Part shown: piece after piece, positions 56,668 through 64,000 of the stretch
Numbering within the stretch: the stretch's first letter is position 1
How the letters are laid out: the number at the start of each line of letters is the position of its first letter
Source of the DNA: Thermoleophilia bacterium
GTDB taxonomy: Bacteria; Actinomycetota; Thermoleophilia; Miltoncostaeales; Miltoncostaeaceae
Direction of reading: 5' to 3'
DNA: 64,000 bases
Assembly (NCBI GenBank): GCA_020848615.1
Contig: JADLHW010000036.1
Location: 1 to 64,000, forward strand
Program-made: the position numbers and the translations under genes
The notes under the pieces: model-generated
Told to the model about the DNA's origin: nothing
What the model saw: the letters and a program-made list of their open reading frames with translations, nothing else
Database searches by the model: none

Positions 56668-57123
56668 CTACCACCGGTCCCCTCCGTCCAGGTCGCGCGC
56701 ACGCCGGATCGCGCCGAACGGGATGTCTAGCACCCCCGAGGGGGTGGTGATGCTGACGTGCTCCTCGCCGACCCCGCTCAGCAGGCCCTCCCGGGAGCGG
56801 GCACGCTCCCCCTCGGTGACGCGCAGCGCCACCCGGTGACCCACCGCCCGGCGGAAGTGCTCGGGCGTCCGGAGCGGGGGCTCCGGGCCCGGCGACCACA
56901 CCTCGATGCCGTACCGGTCACCGATGCCCACCGCCTGCATCGCGCGCGTCACGCGCTCGCAGACGCCGTGGTCCACGCCCTCGGGGTGGTCCACCACGGC
57001 CCGCACCGTCGCGGAGTCGCCGCGGCCGATGACCGTGAGCTCCAGCAGGTCCACATCGGGGAGGGATGCGGCAAGGCACGTCTCCACCTCGCGCTCCAGC
57101 GCTTCGCGGACGTCCACTGCCAC
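56668..57123 (-). CDS. rimP: Ribosome maturation factor RimP
   Basis: Needed for 30S assembly. Seen: ELTVIGRGDSATVRAVVDHPEGVDHGVCERVTRAMQAV (N-terminal domain), the RimP core YGIEVWSPGPEPPLRTPEHFRRAVGHRVALRV, and a C-terminal Sm-like domain (ITTPSGVLDIPFGAIRRARDLD). 151 aa, normal. GTG start with GGGAGGA upstream. First gene of the nusA-infB operon, preceded by a conditional-terminator-like hairpin. Confidence 0.9.
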   Translation of the reverse strand: MAVDVREALEREVETCLAASLPDVDLLELTVIGRGDSATVRAVVDHPEGVDHGVCERVTRAMQAVGIGDRYGIEVWSPGPEPPLRTPEHFRRAVGHRVALRVTEGERARSREGLLSGVGEEHVSITTPSGVLDIPFGAIRRARDLDGGDRW

Positions 57124-57163
57124 CCCCTTCCTCCCTCGGTGCGATCCCTTCGCCGAAACGAAA

Positions 57164-57187
57164 AGAGTGGGCCGACCAGCCCACTCT
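57164..57187 (-). terminator. Intrinsic-terminator-like hairpin upstream of rimP (possible attenuator)
   Basis: On the minus strand: AGAGTGGGC, 6-nt loop, GCCCACTCT, followed by TTTTCGTTT. It is the only hairpin in the window with a U-run. It lies between dtd and rimP, 41 nt before the rimP start and about 40 nt after a possible promoter, so it could end dtd transcripts or attenuate the nusA operon. Confidence 0.7.
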
Positions 57188-57226
57188 CCCGACGTCCCAA
57201 CGACTTCGTGTCAAAGCGGTGTCCCG

Positions 57227-57232
57227 ACGATA
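57227..57232 (-). promoter_or_regulatory. Possible -10 box of the rimP-nusA operon
   Basis: GTGCTATCGTCG (TATCGT as TANNNT) on the minus strand, upstream of the hairpin. It shares the GTGCTATCG core with the rpsO upstream region. Confidence 0.4.
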
Positions 57233-57251
57233 GCACTCGGTGGGGAGGGAA

Positions 57252-57725
57252 TCAGTCGGCCGATCCCCGCCGTGACCGGGCCAGGTCCCCGCTGTCCAGC
57301 ACCAATGTGACGGGTCCGTCGTTCACCAGCCGCACCTCCATGTGCGCCCCGAACACCCCGTTCGCGACGGGCACCCCGGCTGCCGCGACGGCCGCGGCGT
57401 ACGCCTCCACCAGCGGCGCGGCGGCCTCCGGGCCGGCGGCCGCGGACCACGACGGGCGGTTCCCGCGCCGCACGTCCCCCAGGAGCGTGAACTGGCTCAC
57501 GCACAGCACGGCGCCGCCGGCCTCGGCGACCGTCGCGTCGAAGGCCCGGTCGCCGCGCGGGAACAGCCGCAGCGCAACGGTCTTCGCCGCCAGCCGGCGG
57601 GCGGTCTCCGCGTCGTCGCCGTCCGCCACGCCCACCAGTGCCAGCAGGCCGGTGCCGATCTCCCCCGTCACCGCCCCGTCCACCAGGACCGACGCCTCGC
57701 TCACCCGCTGCAGCACGACCCGCAC
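57252..57725 (-). CDS. dtd: D-aminoacyl-tRNA deacylase
   Basis: Hydrolyses D-amino acids (and glycine from tRNA-Ala) off tRNA. Seen: RVVLQRVSEASVLVDG at the N-terminus, the VSQFTLLGDVRRGNRPSW motif (about residue 75-92), and the Gly-cisPro proofreading motif NDGPVTLVLDSG (about 135). 157 aa, normal. The GTG at 57725 gives the family start. Divergent from the YbjN gene; may end at the hairpin before rimP. Confidence 0.95.
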   Translation of the reverse strand: MRVVLQRVSEASVLVDGAVTGEIGTGLLALVGVADGDDAETARRLAAKTVALRLFPRGDRAFDATVAEAGGAVLCVSQFTLLGDVRRGNRPSWSAAAGPEAAAPLVEAYAAAVAAAGVPVANGVFGAHMEVRLVNDGPVTLVLDSGDLARSRRGSAD

Positions 57726-57756
57726 GGCGGGCAGCCTCTCACGCGGGGGACGCGGG

Positions 57757-57762
57757 TACGAT
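57757..57762 (+). promoter_or_regulatory. -10 box of the YbjN gene (leaderless type)
   Basis: TACGAT with its 3' end 6 nt before the ATG. Confidence 0.5.
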
Positions 57763-57768
57763 CCGGCG

Positions 57769-58200
57769 ATGGAGCTCACCGACCGCATCCAGGGCATCCT
57801 CGCCGACGCGGGCCTCGAGCCGGACCGGGTGGACGCCCGCACCGTGCACGTCGCCCTGCCGTCGCAGGCCCGCGGCGGCATCGGCGTGCTCATCCGCGGC
57901 AACGAGCGCACCGCATCCCTCACCGCCTTCGTGATGCGCCGCCCGGACCGGCACGCCGAGGCCGTGCAGTTCCGGCTGCTGCGGCGGAACCTCGACACGC
58001 CATGGTGGCGGTTCGCGGTGGACGACCACGGCGACGTGTTCGCCGTCGCCCACGCCGACGCCCGGACCCTGGAGGACGACGGACTGGACGCCCTCCTGGG
58101 GCTGCTGGTCGCCACCGTCGACGAGGTCTACGAGCCGCTGGTGCGCACGGGCTTCGACATCCCCGACGGCGTGTCCCTGAGCCCGCCGACGGTGGAGTGA
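57769..58200 (+). CDS. YbjN-domain protein
   Basis: Seen: a type III secretion chaperone-like alpha/beta fold of the YbjN kind, with VHVALPSQARGGIGVLIRGNERTASLTAFVMRRP, the characteristic RRNLDTPWWRFAVDDHGDVFAVAHAD (about 73-98), and ALLGLLVATVDEVYEPLVRTGF. 143 aa. A sensory or stress role is known for some family members; here it is unknown. Its stop lies 4 bp from the stop of the convergent TPR gene. Confidence 0.78.
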   Translation: MELTDRIQGILADAGLEPDRVDARTVHVALPSQARGGIGVLIRGNERTASLTAFVMRRPDRHAEAVQFRLLRRNLDTPWWRFAVDDHGDVFAVAHADARTLEDDGLDALLGLLVATVDEVYEPLVRTGFDIPDGVSLSPPTVE

Positions 58201-58204
58201 CGCC

Positions 58205-58531
58205 CTACTCCAAATCGGTTCCGAAGCACTTCGCCAGGCGGTAGTGACGCTTGGCGAGGATGCGCTCGCCGAGGCGGTCGAAGGACCTGGCGAGGCCGTA
58301 GTGGGCGTAGCCGTCGGTGGGGTGCATGTCGACGGCGGCCTGGAACTCGTCACGGGCCTGGGCGTAGGCGCGGCACGACAGGTACGCCCGGCCGAGGGCC
58401 TCGCGGATGGATGCCTTCGCGGGCTCCAGGGCCTTCGCGCGCTCCAGGGCGATCGCCGCCTGCCGGTACTCGCGCATCCGCAGGAGCTCGCTGCCGTTCG
58501 TGTACGCCTCGTACGCCTCGAAACCACTCAT
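58205..58531 (-). CDS. Small tetratricopeptide-repeat protein
   Basis: Seen: about three TPR helices pairs, for example YRQAAIALERAKALEPAKASIREALGRAYLSCRAYAQARDEFQAAVDMHPTDGYAHYGLARSFDRLG, with the usual Ala, Gly, Tyr and Pro positions. 108 aa, no signal peptide; probably a protein-interaction module. The ATG at 58531 overlaps the transglutaminase gene stop by ATGA, so it is the last gene of the MoxR operon. Confidence 0.85.
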   Translation of the reverse strand: MSGFEAYEAYTNGSELLRMREYRQAAIALERAKALEPAKASIREALGRAYLSCRAYAQARDEFQAAVDMHPTDGYAHYGLARSFDRLGERILAKRHYRLAKCFGTDLE

Positions 58532-60825
58532 GTGGTGAGCGTACTCCCGTCCGGCGGACGAACGCCCATGTACGCGGCGAGGCGCCTGGGCCACCGGGCG
58601 CGGGTGCGCCCCTCGCGGCGAAGCCGGGTGGACTGCCTCCACGCCTCCCGGGCGGTCCCCGGGGCCGGCTGGGACGGCGCGTACCGGGCGGCCTCCGCCA
58701 TCACGTACAGGCGGGTGGCGTCGAGGCCGACGTTGCGGCGCAGCCACGCCGCCCGTTCGCGCGGGTCGCCGTCCTCCGGCGGGGCGATCCCGGTGCGGCG
58801 CAACGTCGCCTCGAGGTCGCGCACCGCGCCGAGCACGCGTGCCCGTTCGTCGCCGGTGTGCCGCAGCCGCAGGCGGCGCACGCCGCGGACGGCGCCGGGC
58901 AGGAGCAGGAGGACCACGACGCCGCCGCCGGTGACGGCCCACGGGTCGACGGCGCGGCCGCCCGTCGCCGCGGGGTCCGTCGGGGCGGGCTGCGTCGTGG
59001 GCTGTGGCTCGGGACGCGGGGTGGCCGGGGTCTGCTCGCCGTCGTCGGGAAGCGGGTCGACGGGCTCCGGCGTGACCTGCTGCCGCGGCTCGGCCGCGGC
59101 GAGCGGCGGGTCGTAGCGCCGGGACGACACGGACGCGCGGTTCGCGACGGCCCGGCCGGGGGTGGGGTCGAAGTCCACCCAGCCGGCGCCCGGCAGGTAC
59201 GCCTGCACCCAGGAGTGCGCGTCGCGATCGAGGACCACGTACCTGCGGGTCTCGGGGTCCAGGCGGCCGGGCGTGTAGCCCACCGCGATCCGCGTGGGGA
59301 TGCCGACCGACCGGAGCATCAGGGCCATCGCGCCGGCGAAGTGCTGGCAGAACCCGCGATGCGTGTTCACGAGGAAGTCCACCAGGGGCGGGGCGCCGTC
59401 CACCGGGAACGGCGGGGCCTCGTCGTAGACGAACCCGTTCGCCGGGTCCCGGAGGTACGTCTCGATGCGGTTCACCGCGATGTACGGCGACGCCGCGTCG
59501 CCGATGACGCGCCGGGCGTCGCGGCGCACCACCGCGTACGCGCCGAGGGCGTCGTCGCCGGGGTCCACCCCGCCACTGCCGAACAGCGGGACCTGCACCG
59601 CCTCCGCCCCGGCGCTCGGCCGGATGGCGGTCATCCCCCGGGTGTCGAGGATCTCCTGGGGCGAGTACACGTCGCGGGCGTAGAGGTCCCGGGGACTCGC
59701 GTCCTCGACCGACACGAAGACGCTGTAGGTCGCGCCGGGGCCGAGGGACGGGTCGACCTGGACGGTGCCGCCCTCCCGCAGCTCCGCGATGCGGCCGAAC
59801 GTCCCGGTGATCACCAGGGGCAGGCCGCCCGCCAGGACCAGGGTGCTGCGCAGCGACGCGAACGTGACGTCCTGCCGCACCGGATCCCGGAACGCGTCGG
59901 GGTCGGACTGGACGAACACCCGGCCGTTGTCGACCACCAGCGGCCGGGACGCCGCGCCGTTCAGCGACTGCGTGAACGCGCTGCCGTCGAAGTCCGACAG
60001 GACCGCGGCGCGCAGCGGAAGCCGGCGGGCCGAGCTCACGCGCATCACCACGCGGGGCTTCTCGGGCCAGTCCAGCTGCCCGTAGGTCTGCCGGATGTCC
60101 AGGCCGGTGCCGCCCGGGCTGTCGCCGGTGAGGCTCCAGGTGCGCCAGTCCCACCAGCCGCGGTCCTGCGTGGCGGCGCCCGGGGCGAGCAGCGCGGCGC
60201 CGATCACCGCCGCGAGGCCCGCGCCCGCGGCGCGCATCCCCCATCCGCGGCGCGGTGCCGCCACGGTGCGTCCGCCCAGGGCGAGCACCGCGATGAGGGC
60301 GGCGAGCGAGGCGGTGCCCGCGAGCAGCGGCTGCTCCGGCGCCTCGACCGTCCACCGGTAGGCGAGGCCGAGGCCGGCGAGGATGACGGCGGCACCGGGC
60401 CGGTGCCGGGCGACCAGCTGCCATCCGACGCCCGCCACCAGCGCGGCGAACGCCGCGTCCAGGAGCCCCACGAAGGCCGCGTCGTCCACCGGTGAGGCCG
60501 GCACCGCCGCCGAGGACGACGCGACCATGCCATCCGGGATCAGGCGCGCAACGGCGCCCCACGCGTCGCCGGACAACCCGATGAGCGACCACACCGACAC
60601 CTGCGCGCCCATCGCCCCGACCACCAGCACCGCCAGCACGGTCCCGGCGGCCGCCGCGGCGCGCGGCGAGCGCGGTGAGGCGTCACCGAGGGCGGGCAGC
60701 CCGGCGACCACCGCCAGCATCACCAGCTGGGCGGTCCGGTCGGCGTCGTACAGCGCGGACCAGCCGATCCCGAGGACCACGGTGAGCAGGACCGCCGCCG
60801 CCACGCGGCGCGCCGTGTCATGCAC
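58528..60825 (-). CDS. TgpA-like membrane transglutaminase-fold protein
   Basis: Seen: an N-terminal block of several membrane spans (about 1-190; GTVLAVLVVGAMGAQVSVWSLIG is one), a large extracytoplasmic domain, and a papain-like transglutaminase core with the Cys in NTHRGFCQHFAGAMALMLRSVG (about residue 490), His in DRDAHSWVQAYLP and Asp in GWVDFDPTPG. A Pro-rich linker, another span (about 640-660) and a cytoplasmic tail (DUF4129-like) follow. The GTG at 60825 overlaps the DUF58 end by 8 bp. 765 aa. The reaction of TgpA-type proteins is not known; the MoxR/DUF58 context is typical. Confidence 0.88.
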   Translation of the reverse strand: MHDTARRVAAAVLLTVVLGIGWSALYDADRTAQLVMLAVVAGLPALGDASPRSPRAAAAAGTVLAVLVVGAMGAQVSVWSLIGLSGDAWGAVARLIPDGMVASSSAAVPASPVDDAAFVGLLDAAFAALVAGVGWQLVARHRPGAAVILAGLGLAYRWTVEAPEQPLLAGTASLAALIAVLALGGRTVAAPRRGWGMRAAGAGLAAVIGAALLAPGAATQDRGWWDWRTWSLTGDSPGGTGLDIRQTYGQLDWPEKPRVVMRVSSARRLPLRAAVLSDFDGSAFTQSLNGAASRPLVVDNGRVFVQSDPDAFRDPVRQDVTFASLRSTLVLAGGLPLVITGTFGRIAELREGGTVQVDPSLGPGATYSVFVSVEDASPRDLYARDVYSPQEILDTRGMTAIRPSAGAEAVQVPLFGSGGVDPGDDALGAYAVVRRDARRVIGDAASPYIAVNRIETYLRDPANGFVYDEAPPFPVDGAPPLVDFLVNTHRGFCQHFAGAMALMLRSVGIPTRIAVGYTPGRLDPETRRYVVLDRDAHSWVQAYLPGAGWVDFDPTPGRAVANRASVSSRRYDPPLAAAEPRQQVTPEPVDPLPDDGEQTPATPRPEPQPTTQPAPTDPAATGGRAVDPWAVTGGGVVVLLLLPGAVRGVRRLRLRHTGDERARVLGAVRDLEATLRRTGIAPPEDGDPRERAAWLRRNVGLDATRLYVMAEAARYAPSQPAPGTAREAWRQSTRLRREGRTRARWPRRLAAYMGVRPPDGSTLTT

Positions 60826-62030
60826 GGGCCACCGCCCGGGCACGGCCCCTCGGGGCGAGCACGGCCTGCAGGGTGGCGCGGTCCGCGGCGCGCACCGTCG
60901 GCACGCCCGCCGGCGCCGGGAACGCCGCGGCGCGGACGCCGGCGAGCAGGAGCACCAGGTCGATGCCGGCGCGGCGCACCGCCCGCGCCGCCTCCCCGAC
61001 CGCCTCGTCGGGATCCGAGGTGACGGCCACGAGCCCGGAGCCGGGCTGCAGCAGCCGGGCGGCGCGGTGCAGGACGTCGTGCAGGGCCGGTGCCGCGGCG
61101 GCGAATCGCATGCGGGCCAGCCGGCTCTCCGCCTCCGGCCACGGCGACTCGCGCGCCACGCCCTCGTCCCCCAGCCACAGGCCCACCGACACGGCGCGTC
61201 CCCCGCCCGTCGCGACCGACCGGGCGATGCTCGCGGCGGCCACCACCGCCAGCTCCCGGTCCTCGGCGGACGCCCCGGCCTGCGCGGATGCGTCGAGGAG
61301 CACGGTCGCGATGCGGCCGCCGCCGTCGTCCGGCCGGAACACCTTGGTGTGCAGGCGCCCGCGCTTCGCGGACTGGCCCCAGTGGACGCGGGACAACGGG
61401 TCCCCCGAGCGGTACTCGCGCAGCCCCTCCAGGCTCGAGACGTCCTCCCCCGCGAGGCTGAGCCGCCCCCGCTGGTGCCCGCCGAGGGCGGCGGTCGTGT
61501 CGGCGGCGGGCAGGGCCTCGGGGACCACCAGCACCCGCTCGGCTGCCGGGCCGGTGCGCCGGACCGCGACGGCGAGGCCCAGGCTGTCGCCGATGCGCAG
61601 GGCCAGCGGCGGGAGCGTGTGGTCGCCGCGCCGGGCCGCGGGGATGAGGATGCGCGTGACCCCGTCGCCCGCCCGCACGGCGCGCTGCGGCCCGAGCGCG
61701 GCGAGGCCCGCGTCGGCCTCCCACTCCAGCAGGCGCATCGCGGTGAGCGCCCCCCGGCCCCCGCGCACCGCCACGGTGGCCTCGGCCGGCTCGCCGGCGC
61801 GCGGCCGCGGCGGCCGGAGGATGCGGGTCGCGGTGACGCCGCGGGACGCGAACCCGGTGAGCACGAGCGCCCCGACGGCCAGCACCACGAAGCCCACGCC
61901 CAGGGGCGCGAGCGCGGCGGTCCCGAACCCGCGGGCGGCGACGAGCGCGGCGATGCCGGCGGCCAGGAGCGCGGCGCCGCGGGCGGTCGGGCGCACCGGC
62001 GGGGCGCCGAGGCGGGCGGCCGCCGGGAGG

Positions 62031-62038
<8 letters not shown>
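60818..62038 (-). CDS. DUF58 protein
   Basis: Seen: two membrane helices near the N-terminus (about 20-65, AALLAAGIAALVAARGFG and VGFVVLAVGALVLTG), then the DUF58 core with LEGLREYRSGDPLSRVHWGQSAKRGRLHTKVF (about 195-228) and a von Willebrand A-like region with VLLDASAQAG. 406 aa. DUF58 proteins form operons with MoxR ATPases and transglutaminases, as here; the joint role is unknown. The start is TTG at 62038, overlapping the moxR end by 8 bp. Confidence 0.88.
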
Positions 62039-63008
<970 letters not shown>

Positions 63009-63014
63009 GGGGCG

Positions 63015-63020
63015 AGGGTA
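63015..63020 (-). promoter_or_regulatory. -10 box of moxR (leaderless type)
   Basis: TACCCT on the minus strand, 3' end 6 nt before the moxR GTG. Confidence 0.55.
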
Positions 63021-63052
63021 GCAGCGCACCGCCCCGCGGCGGAGCGCGGGCG

Positions 63053-64000
63053 TCAGCCCGCGGGCGCCACGGTCGCCCCCGCGACGACCGTGAAGCGGAT
63101 GGGCCGGGCCGTCGCCCGCAGCCGCCCGGCGGCGGCCCGCACGGACAGGACGTACCGGCCGGGCGCGAGCGCGGCGCGGCCGCGCGGGAGGACCACCCCG
63201 AGGTCGCGCGTCGACAGCCACGTGGTGCCGGGCTGCACGCGGCGGTCGAGGCGTGCCGCGAGCCGGCCGTCCGGCACCCGCCGCACGCGCAGCTGGATCA
63301 GGGCCTCGCGGGCCACCCGCACCGCGATGGTGGCGTTGAGGGGACGCGCCGGACTGCACCTGGCGACGCCCGTGCACAGGGACGCGGCGCCGGCCGACCG
63401 GAAGAACGTCGGCGTGAGCCCGGCGGACGACAGCAGCCCGCGCCTCGGCGGCGCCTGCACCGGCAGGGCCGCGGGGTTCCCCGGGGCGGCGAACGCGAAC
63501 ATGCTGCTGAGGAAGCCGCGCGCGAACAGCGTGCCGTCGGTGCCGATCGCGACGGGTGCCAGCGCCGGCGGCGCGGGGTACCGCCAGGCGATGGTCCCGT
63601 CGGGCCGGACGGCGGTGAGCGGCGAGCCCCCGGCGTACACCAGCCCGTCCCCGCCCACCACGGGGCGGCCGGTCGTCCAGTTGCCCCGCAGGGACCAGCG
63701 CACCGTCCCGTCCGGGGCGACGGCCAGCAGGGTGTCGGTGCTCGCGATGCGGTCGTTGCGCAGGATCCCCCGGGCGGCGGCGGCGTACGCGGTGCCGTCG
63801 GCGCCGAGGGCCGGCGGGCCCGGGGCGATGAGCCCGGTGGGAACGCTCCACAGCGGCGCGCCGTCGGCGGTGAACGCGCGCAGCGCGGCACCCCCGGAGG
63901 CGGAGGCCCGGTCCTGGGAGACCACGATGGTGCCGTCGGTGTGGATCGCGATCTCGTTGATGCGCCCGTCGACGGTCACCTGCCATCGCAGCGACCCGTC
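63053..64000 (-). CDS. PQQ/BamB-like beta-propeller protein, 5' end cut by the window
   Basis: Partial: the reading frame runs off the right edge (the last codons read DGSLRWQV), so the N-terminus and start are missing; the track start at 63979 is internal. Seen: propeller blades with the repeated GTVRW and DGTIAW type endings (LLAVAPDGTVRWSL, LTAVRPDGTIAWRY, FTADGAPLWSVP), followed by a C-terminal beta domain (about the last 95 aa) with NATIAVRVAREALIQLRVRRV and APGRYVLSVRA. A Cys pair (LCTGVARCSP) joins the two. Probably extracytoplasmic. Ligand unknown. Confidence 0.75.
   Translation of the reverse strand, partial: DGSLRWQVTVDGRINEIAIHTDGTIVVSQDRASASGGAALRAFTADGAPLWSVPTGLIAPGPPALGADGTAYAAAARGILRNDRIASTDTLLAVAPDGTVRWSLRGNWTTGRPVVGGDGLVYAGGSPLTAVRPDGTIAWRYPAPPALAPVAIGTDGTLFARGFLSSMFAFAAPGNPAALPVQAPPRRGLLSSAGLTPTFFRSAGAASLCTGVARCSPARPLNATIAVRVAREALIQLRVRRVPDGRLAARLDRRVQPGTTWLSTRDLGVVLPRGRAALAPGRYVLSVRAAAGRLRATARPIRFTVVAGATVAPAG

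Overview
The window is GC-rich throughout (low to mid 70s percent by eye) and almost fully coding. Genes sit on both strands, with many GTG starts and 4-base start/stop overlaps. The gene set points to an actinobacterium: MurT/GatD, an Rpf-like lysozyme-fold protein, the rimP-nusA-ylxR-infB-rbfA-truB-ribF-rpsO-pnp-M16-dapB order, and the dapF-miaA-miaB...recA...cinA...ftsK neighbourhood. The mix looks most like a deep-branching class such as Thermoleophilia, but that placement is inference. I see no insertion sequence, prophage, CRISPR array, tRNA or rRNA, so this reads as core chromosome.

Layout. 0-6 kb: secreted amidase; thrC coupled to an enolase-superfamily protein; an Rpf-like secreted protein; the primary sigma factor with its own consensus promoter. 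6-10 kb: nitronate monooxygenase-like enzyme, YqgE, small unknowns, and a metallo-beta-lactamase/NrtR-like pair. 10-15 kb: rpiA-murT-methyltransferase-gatD-aminotransferase operon (lipid II amidation). 15-20.7 kb: CotH-like kinase, dut, dapE-dapC-dapD and dapF. 20.7-23 kb: miaA and miaB. 23-25.3 kb: ECF sigma factor with a membrane partner, and an unknown actinobacterial protein. 25-33 kb: recA-thpR, universal stress protein, cinA, RodZ-like protein, ftsK, superoxide dismutase. 33-44 kb: DUF3052, a GGDEF-EAL protein, RNase J, dapA, an rRNA methyltransferase, a collagen-like secreted protein, cupin, aldo/keto reductase, dapB and alkC. 44-57 kb: the long leftward translation/RNA operon (rimP to the M16 protease). 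57-64 kb: dtd, a YbjN protein, and MoxR-DUF58-transglutaminase-TPR, ending in a beta-propeller gene cut by the window edge.

How the genes work together. dapA, dapB, dapC, dapD, dapE and dapF together give most of the succinylase route to meso-diaminopimelate and lysine. MurT/GatD, the amidase, the Rpf-like protein, FtsK and the RodZ-like protein use or shape the wall built from it. MiaA/MiaB, TruB, Dtd, the SpoU methyltransferase, RimP, RbfA, IF2, NusA, PNPase, RNase J and ThpR form a dense RNA/translation set.

Expression signals. Twelve genes have a TANNNT box ending 6-9 nt before the start codon and no Shine-Dalgarno, as expected for leaderless mRNAs. A second group (sigA, recA, nusA, infB, ftsK, sod, rpsO, the collagen-like gene) has clear Shine-Dalgarno sequences. 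Two genes appear to lack any standard start codon: miaA (CTG) and ylxR (ACG). No wholly new multi-gene system was found. The best leads are the leaderless-promoter pattern, the non-standard starts, a Cys/His motif at the NusA C-terminus, a methyltransferase between murT and gatD, and hairpins in leaders of key operons.
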